64,000 nt of DNA from Carya illinoinensis (Eukaryota; Streptophyta; Magnoliopsida; Fagales; Juglandaceae), in assembly GCF_018687715.1 (NCBI RefSeq), contig NC_056758.1, forward strand, positions 14,192,501 to 14,256,500. Direction: 5' to 3'. Positions 23,679 to 34,735 of the stretch are shown here, in pieces. How positions within the stretch are numbered: the first letter of the stretch is position 1; each line of letters begins with the position of its first letter. The translations under genes were made by a program, and so were the position numbers. The notes under the pieces are model-generated. The model worked only from the letters and a program-made list of their open reading frames with translations. It was not told where the DNA came from and did not search any database.

Positions 23679-25100
23679 ATGTCATGGGTGAGGGACAGTT
23701 CAAATGGGTTGCGTAGAGTCACATCGAGTGTTGAGAGTAGTATACACAGTTTGGAGATAGATAGCTCTTCTGTCTTTTCTATTAGTGAGTCAGGTGAGGA
23801 AATTGAAATTGAACCAGAAAACATGGCTGCACCTGCACCACGCACTCTTAAGGATTATTTGCAACTCACTCGCACCACTACACCTTCATGCATTGTTTTA
23901 CCTGAAAATGCATCAGATTTCTCTATTAAGCATTTCATGATGTCAGTGATACCTCAGTTCCACGGGATGGATTCTGAGAGTACTTACCAGCACTTGACAG
24001 ATTTTGAGTTGACTTGCACTACTTTTATCACTAGGATTGTTACTGATAAATTCATTAGACTTCGTTTATTTCCTTTCTCTTTAAAGGATAAAGCGATGAT
24101 TTGGTTTAATTCTTTGAGGCCTAATTCTATTTCTAGTTGGTCTGATATGCAGTGTGAATTCTTACAAAAAATTTTTCCTTTTCAGAGAACTCAGTTTTTG
24201 CAAGAGCAAATTAGTCAGTTCAATCAGAGACCTGATGAGACCTTTCAGGCCAGTTGGGAAAAATTTAAAGATTTGGTGAACATTTGTCCACATCATGGTT
24301 TTGAATCTTGGAGGTTGGTGAGCTATTTTTACCCTGGTCTTACTCCAGAATGTAAGCAGTTTGTTCAGACAATGTGCAATGGGGAGTTCTTCAGCAAGGA
24401 ACCTGATGAAGCACTATCATTTTTTGACTACCTTGCTGAGAGCGTACAACAGTGGAACACTAGTACTGATCGAGTTCCATTAGCAGCATAGCCACTGAGG
24501 GCTATTTCTGGAGGGGCTAGATATGAGCTTAAAGAAGACACCGATGTTCATGCCCGAATAGCTGCATTGACTAGAAGACTAGAGGTAATGGAAATGGAAA
24601 AAGTGAAGGCTGTGAAAGTAGTAGAGACATGTTCTATATGTGCTGATTCAAACCATAAGACCCAAGACTGCCCGATTATGCCAGTATTTCAAGAAGGTGG
24701 GTCTGAGCAGATGCAATCAGCTAACTGGGTTAATAGAGCACAGAATCAGCCTTTCTCCAACACATATAATCCGGGGTGGAGGAATCACCCAAATTTCTCA
24801 TGGAGAAATGATCAGCCTGGTCGGTCCCTACCACCTCAGCAGCAGCCATTTAATCAGGGTGCTCCTCAGCACCAGTATCCACCATATCAAAATCCTCAGA
24901 GCTATCCTTATGTAGCTCCTCCTGGATTTCAGCCTCATGTAGCTCCACATAGTTCTCAGCCTTCATCATCTGCAAAGAAAACTCTAGATGACAGTATGGC
25001 TTAGATGGCAGCTGGCCAAAAGAACAAGTATCACACGGAGATTCAAGAGATTTTCAAGCAAGTGAAGATCAATATTCCACTCTTGGATGCCATATAACAA
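23679..25100 (+). pseudogene. Athila-type gag with in-frame stops
   Basis: The frame opens at ATG 23679 and encodes an acidic N-terminus. The retrotransposon Gag domain begins at about residue 90 (IPQFHGMDSESTYQ, LKDKAMIWFNSLRP, CPHHGFESW, MCNGEFFSKEPDEA). A TAG at 24489-24491 interrupts it. The same frame continues with a zinc knuckle CSICADSNHKTQDC (CX2CX4HX4C) and a Q/P-rich region, then stops again at 25002-25004 (TAG) and 25095-25097 (TAA) before the protease. There is no frameshift, only stops. Gag would assemble the particle around element RNA. The ATG at 23679 lies about 60 bases after the primer site and is the first good start. Confidence 0.88.
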
Positions 25101-27803
25101 ATGCCTTCATATGGAAAATTTTTGAAGGACTTGTGCACAGTGAAGAGGAAGCTGAATGCGAAGAAGAAAGTCTTCCTAACGGAGCAAGTTAGTGCATTGA
25201 TATTGAGCGAGACTCCTCAGAAGTTTGGAGATCCTGGCTCTCCCAACATTTCCATTATGATTGGTGAATCACGCATTGGGAGAGCTTTACTTGATTTGGG
25301 GAGTAGTGTGAACTTGCTACCGTTCTCAGTATATGAGCAGTTGGGATTGGGTGAGCTGAAAAAGACCTCTATCATGCTACAGCTGGCTGACAGATCAGTT
25401 AAGGTACCGAGGGGTATTGTAGAGGACGTGTTGGTCCAGGTGGACAAATTCTACTACCCAGTAGATTTTGTGGTTCTTGACATGCAGCAGCCGGTCTCCA
25501 CTATTTACCAAGCTCCTGTCATCCTAGGAAGACCATTTCTAGCTACATCAAATGCATTGATCAATTGCAGAAGTGGAGTTTTGAAGCTTACCTTTGGGAA
25601 CATGGCACTTGAGTTGAACGTTTTCAACGCTTGCAAGATGCCAGCACATTTTGATGACACAAGCGATTTGAATGCTGTGGAGAGTTTGACACCAACAGAT
25701 TTTATTTGCTCAACTTCTCCATTCTCTGATGATGATTATATTTTTCAGACACCTGAATTTTTACTTGATGAGAAAATTGATCATATCAATGAAGATGACT
25801 TTGATTTTTTTGATTGTTTTGCAGATTCTTCATTACCACTTGAAGTACAGTTTGCGGGAGCAAGATGGAAACACCAGTTTGAAGCTCTACCACCACCAGA
25901 CATGCTTAAATCTTCAGAGGAAGAAGTTCCCCAGTTGGAACTGAAACCACTTCCTCAAGATTTAAAGTATGTGTTCCTTGGTCTTGAAGAAGACACTTTT
26001 CCGGTGGTGATTTCCTCAAAGCTAAATCAGAAGGATGAAGCCCAGTTGATTGAAGTATTAAGGAAGCATCGAGGCGCAATTGGTTGGACAATAGCTGACA
26101 TCAAAGGCATTGATGCCACTGTATGTACCCACAGAATCCATCTTGAAGACGATGCTAGACCAGTTCGTGATGCTCAACGTAGGCTCAATCCTACCATGAA
26201 CGAAGTTGTGAAAGAGGAAGTGCTTAAGCTACTCGCAATAGGTATCATTTACCCTATCTCGGATAGTAAGTGGGTAAGTCCAACTCAAGTGGTACCAAAA
26301 AAATCTGGTTTGACTGTCATAAAAAATGATAAAAATGAGTTGATTCCAACTAGAATGGTTACTGGCTGGAGAATGTGCATTGACTATAGAAAACTTAATT
26401 CAGCCAGTAGGAAGGATCATTTTCCTTTACCATTCTTGGATCAAATTTTGGAAAGAGTAGCTGGTAATGCATATTATTGTTTCTTGGATGGCTATTCTGG
26501 TTATTATCAAATTGCTGTAGCGCCTGAGGATCAGGAGAAAACCACTTTCACCTGTCCTTTTGGCACTTTTGCTTTTACTAGAATACCTTTTGGTTTGTGT
26601 AATGCTCCAACTACTTTTCAGAGATGCATGATGAGTATTTTTTCTGATATGATTGATGACATTTGTGAAATATTCATGGATGATTTCTCTGTTTTTAGAA
26701 AATCCTTTGAGAGTTGTTTGCATAATTTGGCACGTATTCTCCAGAGATGTGAGGAAAAAAATCTTTTACTTAATTGGGAGAAATGCCAATTTATGGTCAC
26801 TCAGGGCATTGTATTGGGGCATATTGTTTCTTTTGAGGGTATAAAGGTTGACAAGGCAAAGATCGAATTAATATCTAAACTTCCTATTCCTAGGACAGTT
26901 AGGGATATTCGTTCTTTTCTTGGTCATGCTGGCTTTTATAGGCGGTTTATTCAAGGGTTTAGTTCTATTGCAAAACCTTTGTGCGCTCTTTTACAAAATG
27001 ATATTGAATTTGTTTGGATTGATGAGTGCCAAAAATCTTTTGATACCCATAAGAAATCGCTTACCACTGCACCTATTGTGCAACCTCCGCAGTGGGACCT
27101 TCCCTTTGAGATTATGACAGATGCTAGTGACTATGCCTTAGGAGCTGTTTTGGGGCAGCGGGTGGATAATAGGCCATTTGTGATTTATTATGCTAGTAGA
27201 ACCTTGAATGATGCCCAGAAAAATTATACCACTACTGAAAAAGAATTGCTTGCAGTGGTTTTCGCACTTGATAAATTTCGAACTTATATTCTTAGTTCTC
27301 CTGTTACTATTTTCACTGACCACTCTGCTCTTAAGTATTTGTTGGCTAAGAAAGATGCAAAGCCACGCTTGATTCGCTGGATTCTATTACTTCAAGAGTT
27401 CAACATCAACATTAAGGACAAGAAAGGAGTTGAAAATGTAGTAGCTGACCACCTCTCTAGATTGTTATCATCTCCTTCTTCAAATGCCAGCCTTCCTCTT
27501 GATGATAGTTTCCTGGATGAGCATCTGTTTATGGTTGATAGAGCTCCCTGGTATGCTGACATAGTCAATTATCTGGTGACTGAGCGAATGCCTTCTAAAT
27601 GGTCCACCCAAGATAAGCGTCGGTTTCTCTCTGAGGTACGATACTTTTATTTTGATGATCCATATCTTTTTAAGTATTGTTCGGACCAATTGATTCGAAG
27701 ATGCATTCCTGATGATGAGTTTTCTTCGGTTTTGAGATTTTGTCATATGGGTGCATGTGGTGGTCATTTTTTAGCAAAGAAAACAGTTTCAAAAATTTTG
27801 TAA
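25101..27803 (+). pseudogene. Athila-type pol: protease, RT, RNase H, integrase zinc domain
   Basis: A 900-codon open stretch continues the gag frame. Residues 62-72 hold the protease site (LLDLGSSVNLLP). RT follows with WRMCIDYRKLN, FLDGYSGYYQ at about 457 and FMDDFSVF at 525-532, then RNase H with DASDYALGAVLGQ near 674, TEKELLAVVFALDKF and FTDHSALKYL. The integrase zinc domain begins at HMGACGGHF near 880. The stretch ends at a TAA (27801-27803) inside that zinc domain; the same frame continues as the 27804-28838 segment. The active-site residues of protease, RT and RNase H are all present. Confidence 0.93.
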
Positions 27804-28838
27804 AGCGGTTTTTACTGGCCTTCCATGTTTAAAGATGCTTATAATTTTTGCAAGGCTTGTGAGCCCTGTCAAAAATTGGGATCCATTAGCAAAAGAGACA
27901 TGATGCCTCTTTCCCCTATTCTGACTTTAGAAATTTTTGATTGTTGGGGAATAGACTTCATGGGACCTTTTCCGGTTTCTTTTGGAAACACATATATTCT
28001 TTTAGCTGTGGATTATGTTTCAAAATGGGTGGAGGCCATTGCTTGCAAAACAAATGACCATCATGTTGTCCTGAAATTTTTACAATCTTTGTTTGCTCGT
28101 TTTGGCATGCCAAAAGTTATTATAAGTGATGGGGGTTCTCATTTTTGCAACAAACCATTTTCTACACTTGTGAAGAAATATGGTATTACACACAGAGTTT
28201 CTACCCCTTATCACCCTCAAACAAATGGGCAAGCTGAATTGGCAAACAGAGAGATAAAAATTATTTTAGAGAAAACCATCAAGCCTAATAGGAAAGATTG
28301 GTCGGTTAAATTTCTTGATGCTTTGTGGGCTTATAGGACAGCTTTTAAAACAAATCTAAGGATGTCTCCTTATCGATTAGTTTATGGTAAAACTTGTCAT
28401 TTACCTGTTGATATTCAGCATCGAGCTCTTTGGGCCATAAAACATGTTAATATGTCACTTGATGAAGCTTCAGGGTTGAGAAATTTGCAGATCAATGAAT
28501 TGGATGAAGCTCGTCGAAATGCTTATGACAACACTCAGATTGCAAAGGAACGCATGAAAATTCTGCATGATCAGAAAATTCATCCAAAGCATTTCACACT
28601 TGGCCAGGAAGTTCTTCTTTACAACTCTCGCTTGCACATTTTCCCTGGAAAGTTGAAATCCCGATGGAGTGGGCCATACATTGTAAAGACCGTTCATCCT
28701 CATGGTGCGGTAGACATTGTCAATCCGAAGAATGGTAATAGCTTCACTGTCAACAGACAACGTCTAAAGTCATTTCTGAAGGTCTTTGATCCACATGAAG
28801 AGATCTTGCTTGTGCAAGACCCCAGGGAAGTGTTTTGA
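27804..28838 (+). pseudogene. Athila-type integrase, after an internal stop
   Basis: In the same frame as the upstream pol, this segment carries the second zinc pair (CKACEPC), the catalytic core with [17 protein letters not shown] and [12 protein letters not shown] (the D, D, E acids), and a C-terminal GPY-type module ([19 protein letters not shown]). It ends at the natural stop at 28836-28838. The integrase joins the cDNA to the target; the CATAT duplication is the product of such a reaction. Only the stop at 27801 separates it from the rest of pol. Confidence 0.92.
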
Positions 28839-29873
28839 TTTGCTTCTCCTTCTTTACAGTTTTCTTTACTTGCTTTGTTTTTATTTGTTCTTTTGCTTTG
28901 ATTTTATATTTCATGTTGATTGTTTATTTTGCTTGCTTAGTTCTGTGCACTTTCTTTTCTTTCGTTCGACTCATTGAGGACTATGTCTCTCACTAGTTGG
29001 GGGGTAGCATGTGTGCACAGTTTAAAAAAAAGGATAAATAAATAAATAAGATTTGTGAAATTTGAGCATCCTGGTGGAGTAGTTGAGCGGGATCATTTGT
29101 GAAGATTTATTTTCAAGCTTAAACATAGAGCATGATTTTTGATGCATCATATTTTGTTGATATGTGGCTTGAAACACCGGGATGTTATGCTTATTGAGAT
29201 GAAACTTGATAAAATTTTTGTAGAACGAAAGGCAAATTTTGAAGAATCTTTTGCACATGCTTACGCTTGTAGTGTTCCTTATTTACCATTCATTGATTTA
29301 ACACTGGAGAAGTAAACTGCAGGACTACCGAGCCATGCCAAAAAAAAAAAGGAAAAGGATTTGAAAAGAATAGAATGAAAAGAAAAGAAGAAAAGAAAAA
29401 AAAAGAGAGAGAGAGAAAAAAGGAATAAAGGCAACTTAGTGAACTTTCCTAAGTAAAAAGGGCTAGAAACAATTACCCAAGACTTTGGGGGTTGAGTGTC
29501 CAACCTTTAAAAACAGAACTGGCGTGAAAACTGCTAGACCCTTGGGCTTTGAGGTAGTTAGAATCAGCAATGATTAATCTTAAGGTTGAAAAATCCTATG
29601 GCAAATCATGGCTAGTAATGAGGAACACACAACCGGTCTAGCTCCACACACATATTTGAGTTCTGAGACATTTGCCTTAATTCTATGTGAAAGATTATTG
29701 AGATAGTCTTGGTGGGTATAACCCTTGGGTGTTTAGTAGTAACGTGTCACTTTTGTGAAAATTCATAATAGTGTTTGATTGTTTTTGTTTGAATTTCGAT
29801 CTTTATGCAATATTCATCTCAATTAAGTTTTACTATTTTGCTCAAGGATTAGCAAAATGCTAGTTGGGGGGTG
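28839..29873 (+). other. Untranslated region between pol and 3' LTR with two purine tracts
   Basis: There is no env-like frame. The 13-bp motif CTAGTTGGGGGGT occurs twice, at 28993-29005 and at 29860-29872; the second directly precedes the 3' LTR and is the polypurine tract. An A/G-rich run lies at 29340-29425. Confidence 0.75.
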
Positions 29874-31093
29874 TGATTGAGCTGAATTATTGCATTTTTA
29901 ATGCTTTTGGAACCAATATATATTAATTCTTTCATTACTTTATCATTGGTTTTATATGGAAAAATGAATAAATCAAAGTTGTGATTTTAATTGATTAAAA
30001 ACATGAATTTCTGCTCTACTTCCGCTCGAGCTAAGTCAGGCAGATTCAAACGCTCGACTTCCGCTCGACAGTGGGCTCGAGCGAGTTGCGGGAAAAGAGA
30101 TCGCTCGAGCGGAGGCATTCGGTCGCTCAAGCGAATTCAGGCAGAGTCGAACGCTCGATGTTCGCTCGACAGGCCGCTCGAGCAAACTTAGGCAGAGTTG
30201 AACGCTCGATGTTCGCTCGACACTCCGCTCGAGCGAATATCGCATTTTTACAGATCAGGGTTTATTCCGCCGTCAGAGTATATATATGTTTTCTTTACAT
30301 CTTAGGACGAGGCTTGGCTGGAAAAACTCGGTTTTGGGTAGAGAAACACTTAGAATTCATTTTTTTCCATTGATTTTCATTCAGATTCGAAGAGGAGGAT
30401 TCATACAATTGATCATTCACTCACACTGTAGCAGATTGAAGAACTCCTTGAGGGGTCCAATTGCCACTGTAGCTCAGCCTCCTCCACCGCTTCGAATCTT
30501 CATCTCCATTCAATTGGCTTGATCTTTTCAATTCCCTACTTGCTATTTCATTTCAGTTTTGAGTTTCTGAATTATTTTAGAGAATTTTGATTTAGATGTT
30601 TGAGTAATTTATTTGTTATTCATTTAATTCGTGTTATTTATTTTTATCGTTTCGTTAAACTTTCATTTTAATAGTGATTACAATTACGGTGGTTTAATTT
30701 GAGAATTTGTGATTTGAATATAATGATGAACCCTAGAACATTGAATTTGGGGCTTTTCAATTTTCAGTGCATGTTTTATCAATTACTTCCTAATTTAGTT
30801 TAATTCTTAATCTAGTTTTATTAATTTCTGAGTTTAATTTATTAGTCCTTTACATTCCAATCCGACAATCAAAATCTAAAAACATGAATCTAGTCCATGA
30901 CTAGTACCCTTTTCCATCCATTGCACATACCATCATTTTATTTTATCTTTGTGAAGTTTTTCACCCTTTTCAACGAGTTTGATTTTTAAGCAACTTTCCC
31001 TGAGGAGACGATCTAGGAATTTATTCCTAATTATTATATGACATCCTCCTACACTTGGGATAGCTTTAGTGCTACTCATTTTTGAGTGAGTCA
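29874..31093 (+). repeat. 3' LTR of the complete Athila-type element
   Basis: This 1220-bp LTR is homologous end to end with 22323-23594 but lacks about 50 bases before the CTCGAGCG array. Several array motifs are mutated at CpG positions, for example CTCAAGCG and CTCGAGCA. It ends GAGTCA followed by the CATAT duplication. Confidence 0.93.
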
Positions 31094-31098
31094 CATAT

Positions 31099-31831
31099 AT
31101 TCAAACAAAACACCATTTAAGCAAGTAAGCTTATTAATCTAGGAGCTAAGGAAATAGGGGTTATACAAAAATTTAGGGGCTGAGCTTCCCGGCTGCTGTG
31201 ACAGTGGGTTGAGTGTTTCCGATGTGAGGTGGTGGTTGTTTACATGGTAGTCCCATGGCCTTTAGTTGGTGGCTATCTGGGGTATGGGTGGTGCTTGGTG
31301 GCTGCTGGCATGAGTGGGGACTAGAGATGAAAGAAGCTGAGAATGAGAAGGAAGATCGAGAGAGAACCTGAGAGGGAGAAAGGCATTAGAGCTGGGATCC
31401 AGTGTGCGGCCTATTTTCGTGGATGGTGAGGGGTGGTGGTTGGTCATGGATTGTGGCTGGCGGCTATGAGATAAGAGAAATAGAGAGATGAGTGAGGCAT
31501 CCAAGGGTATCGGGGCTGGGAGAGGGAAAAACTCAAAGGGTGGACATGAGAGAGCTTCTCGCACGACTAAGAGGAAATTGACACCGGTGGCTAGGCTTGT
31601 GATAGCACACGACAGCAAGGAGGGGGAGAAAATGGAGAAATCAAGAGAGGGAGATCCTGAGAGAATGAGAGAGATGATCTAAGAGTAAGGGCCAGAGGGA
31701 GGAAGGGTTTGTCGCCGACAGTGCAGGTTGGCTGGGAGGCTTGCTGGGGGATCATAGGAGGGGACAACACAGGTAGGGGGTAGAAAGAAGAAAGGAGAAA
31801 AGAGAGAGATTAGGATTTTTGTCTAAAAATT
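31099..31831. other. Unassigned G-rich interval
   Basis: This is the right flank of the complete Athila-type element. Sequence at 31190-31800 is rich in GGTGG and GAGAGA and has small open frames on both strands, none recognisable. It may be an eroded transposon arm. Confidence 0.35.
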
Positions 31832-32455
31832 AGGGGTGGCAACATGTTACACAACCCGTTAACTCAATACGACCATGACACGATAATAGCAGGTTAGGGT
31901 TTAGTCTTAATGTGTTCGGGTCAAAATGGATTGACCCATTAAGACATGATTGCTTAACAAGTTGATAACAGGTCAACCTGTTTTGACCCATTATAACCCG
32001 TTATGACACATTAAGAAAGTTAAAGTTACAATTATACACTTATACATAAAAGTAAAATTGTTAGAATTTTAATTTCGATATTTATATTGTTTGAATTATA
32101 ATTTTGGACTTATAGTTAGTTTTATAATTATTATAGATATTATAATTTTAACATTTATATAAAATTATGCTAAATTTAATCAAGTCAAATGAGTTAATTT
32201 CAAGCCTATTCAACCCATTTACATAAACAGTTTGAAACGTGTCATATTGTGTCGTGTTAACCTATTTCATAATATTCACTAATAGGTCAAAACGGGTTGA
32301 CACGATAAGACCCGTTATGTTAATGGGTCGTATTAGGGTTTGAGATTTTGACAAGATAAACTTAACGGGTTGGGTTAGGGTTGACCTATATAGTATAATA
32401 TACATGCTTTGACACAACACAAACAAGAACCATTAACACGATTTGACACCCCCAC
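31832..32455. mobile_element. MITE-like element with AGGGGTGGCAA-type ends
   Basis: The left end AGGGGTGGCAACATGTTACACAA and the right end TTTGACACCCCCACT are imperfect inverted repeats. The interior is AT-rich and carries repeated AACGGGT/ACCCGTT motifs on both strands. It has no coding capacity. I recall this end type from short non-autonomous plant elements, but the superfamily is not assigned. Confidence 0.45.
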
Positions 32456-32456
32456 T

Positions 32457-32788
32457 AAAAACTAGTTAGTAGGCTCTACTGCAGCGACTAAAATTCAATG
32501 CAAAAACTCAGAGTTGTGGCAATTTTCCCTTTCCCACCACAAAATAAAATGCGCCTACAATAAAATTTAACTTTTACAACTAAATTTAGATCGCTGGAAA
32601 TGAATTTAGTCATAAAAACACTAAAATCGTCACAAAGGATAAAAAAAACATCACTGCAACTGTTCACGGTGAAATAAAAACCAAACGAATTACGACGACT
32701 TTGCTTTCATTGCAATAAAGGACTATTAGCAATGATTTCTTTTAAGACAAACATAAAGTCACTGGAAATACCCATTTTTCTTGTAGTG
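32457..32788 (-). mobile_element. Orphan CACTA (EnSpm) transposon terminus
   Basis: The right edge at 32788 reads, on the minus strand, CACTACAAGAAAAATGGG, the typical CACTA terminal inverted repeat. The 300 bases inside it contain short subterminal repeat-like motifs (GTCACTGGAAAT, GTCACAAAGG, CGTCGTAA). No matching left terminus was found, so the other end has been lost or lies beyond a later rearrangement. Confidence 0.65.
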
Positions 32789-32879
32789 TCTAGGCCACCC
32801 ACAGCCGTCGTGAGCCACCACTACCCAACTCAGCTCCTCTACCTAGGGTATAATTTCTACCCTTTTTATTGAGAAAGTA

Positions 32880-34735
32880 TGATATTATGTGATTGTGTTT
32901 GACTATATATATATAATGATTAAGTTTGTGGTGAACTTGAAAAAAGTGAGGTGGTTGGGACTGTGATGGAGAAATAGGTGAAGCATGGAGATTTTGGAAT
33001 ATGTATTGTGCTTTGAAGTTTGAATGGTACTGTGAAGTGTTGTGTGGGCGCTATGTTGGTGTTGTGAATAGTGTGCTATGTTGTGATCTATGAACGGAGT
33101 AGTTGTGACTATGTATGATGAAGTGTTGGCACTTTTGTGAAGTTGTGAATTATGTGAAATGCCGAGATTAGGTGTGTGATTGTGTTGTGGTGTTGGACTT
33201 TCTAGCTCAAGGGAGACAATGGTAGAGGTTATGAAGTCATGTGGCTGCGTTTGTGAATGTGTGTTCGTGATTGTGATTGGGGAGTAAGTGGGGATATGCA
33301 TGGTGTAGTCGTGCTGTGGTTCGTGTATTGTGAGGTGATGGGGACTAACGAGCAAATTGTGATGTGATGGTGTTAGTTGTCGTATATTGAGTTAAGTGAT
33401 AGTGACATATGTATTGTGTATGAGTATGTGCATGAATTTCCACGAGAGTTCTGTTGTGTATTGTGAACTTGGTGGATTGTGTTTAAATGAAGCTGATGTA
33501 AAATCTATAAGGGCAGAATTAGATCTATTGATTGTGTGGTTGTTATGTGGGGAGTGTTATTTGGACCTTTGAATTGGGTGTATTGGTTGTGATTTCAAGG
33601 CAGTGGATGGTATGTATTTGGGAGAATACGTACTTTGAGAGTATTATATAGTGATGGTATTGTGAATACTTACAGGGATTATATGTTAATCCTAGGTGAT
33701 AAAAGGGATGTGATACATGTATGTTTGAAGGATTGTAGGGTATCCTTGGTTGACTTGTGTTATGCATGAGGTGTGAGGAAATGAATTGGAACTTAGGATT
33801 AGTGTTGGATTAGATTATGTAAGAGGGAAAGATATTATTTAAAAACTAGTATTGTGACTGCACTTGGGTTATAAGGTGAGTTGGGACTAAGTTGTAGACC
33901 CATGAATAAATTGTTGGAGATTTAAAGTGAAGCATGGAAGCTCACTTTGTTAATTAGAAAATGAAGTTAGGATTTCTAGATTTACAATCTAGGCCTAAGA
34001 TTTATGTCAAGAGTTATACTTTAAAGATTAGAAGATGACATGCGTACATAAAGTGAATGGGTATTTGGAATACCTAGAGGTGTAAGTTGTACAAATATGG
34101 ATGTCATGAAGGAGCACGCTAGTAAATGGATAAAATAGATTAATTGGATGATGACTACTCTAAGTGAAAAGAGTCTAAGTCAAAGACCAATGCGGGGTTA
34201 AGGTCATATGGGATAGAATGCGCGAAGAGTTAAAGATAGTTTTATCATGCAAGTTTACATTTAGTATTCTTTCAAATAGAAAGGAAATGACGTGAGATTA
34301 TGAATGTACATAGGTTGTCATCTGACATGCATATGATCAGACTGGATGAAATGTGATTTGCATGGAGTCCAGGTAAGTATTACATTCATATTCTTTTGGA
34401 GTTTTCTGAAGTTATGACAAATGAAAATAAATGTTTAATAAATGCTTTTATGAAAATGTTCTTTTATGAAATGAAATGAAAAGAAAAGTTTTCTTGGAAT
34501 GAAAATATTTTATGAATCCATACTAAGGTATAAGTTTTAAGTACGCATATGTGCTGGCCTTCTTTGGCAGCCCTTTTTCATGCACCCTAAAAAATAGTTG
34601 TATGCATGTGACTGGATGCTATACGTAGTATTTATTGTATGTATGTTCCATGAAAAGAATGATGGTGTTTTATGTTTTATGTTACGAAAAAGATGTTTTA
34701 TGAAATGATGGGTTGTTTCTTTACGAAAAAGATCC
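32880..34735 (+). repeat. Second copy of the long LTR-like repeat, truncated
   Basis: It resembles 7184-9797: a GTG-rich section, then ATCTGACA.GCATATGA, GGAGTC.AGGTAAGTATTACATTCATA and GGCAGCCC...CATGCACCC. It lacks the tandem duplication and the 3' third. Its right side is joined to the copia fragment near 34735, with local duplications at the join. Confidence 0.55.

Larger units (their letters stand above)
22323..31093 (+). mobile_element. Complete Athila-type Ty3/gypsy retrotransposon
   Basis: Two LTRs (22323-23594 and 29874-31093) enclose a primer site, gag-pol and a purine tract. The 5-bp repeat CATAT at 22318-22322 and 31094-31098 is the target duplication, so both ends are exact. Family features are the tRNA-Asp-type primer site, DLGS protease, FMDD reverse transcriptase and the Athila-like gag. 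There is about 1 kb of non-coding DNA after pol and no env-like frame. Gag and pol share one reading frame with four internal stops. Confidence 0.95.

Noticed and set aside
28839..29873. Possible env-like gene after Athila pol
   Set aside because: Only short frames exist, with no signal peptide or membrane segments of note; the region is untranslated.
31262..31682. Overlapping open frames of 118 and 64 codons
   Set aside because: Biased Pro/Ser composition from G-rich DNA, with no domain recognised on either strand.
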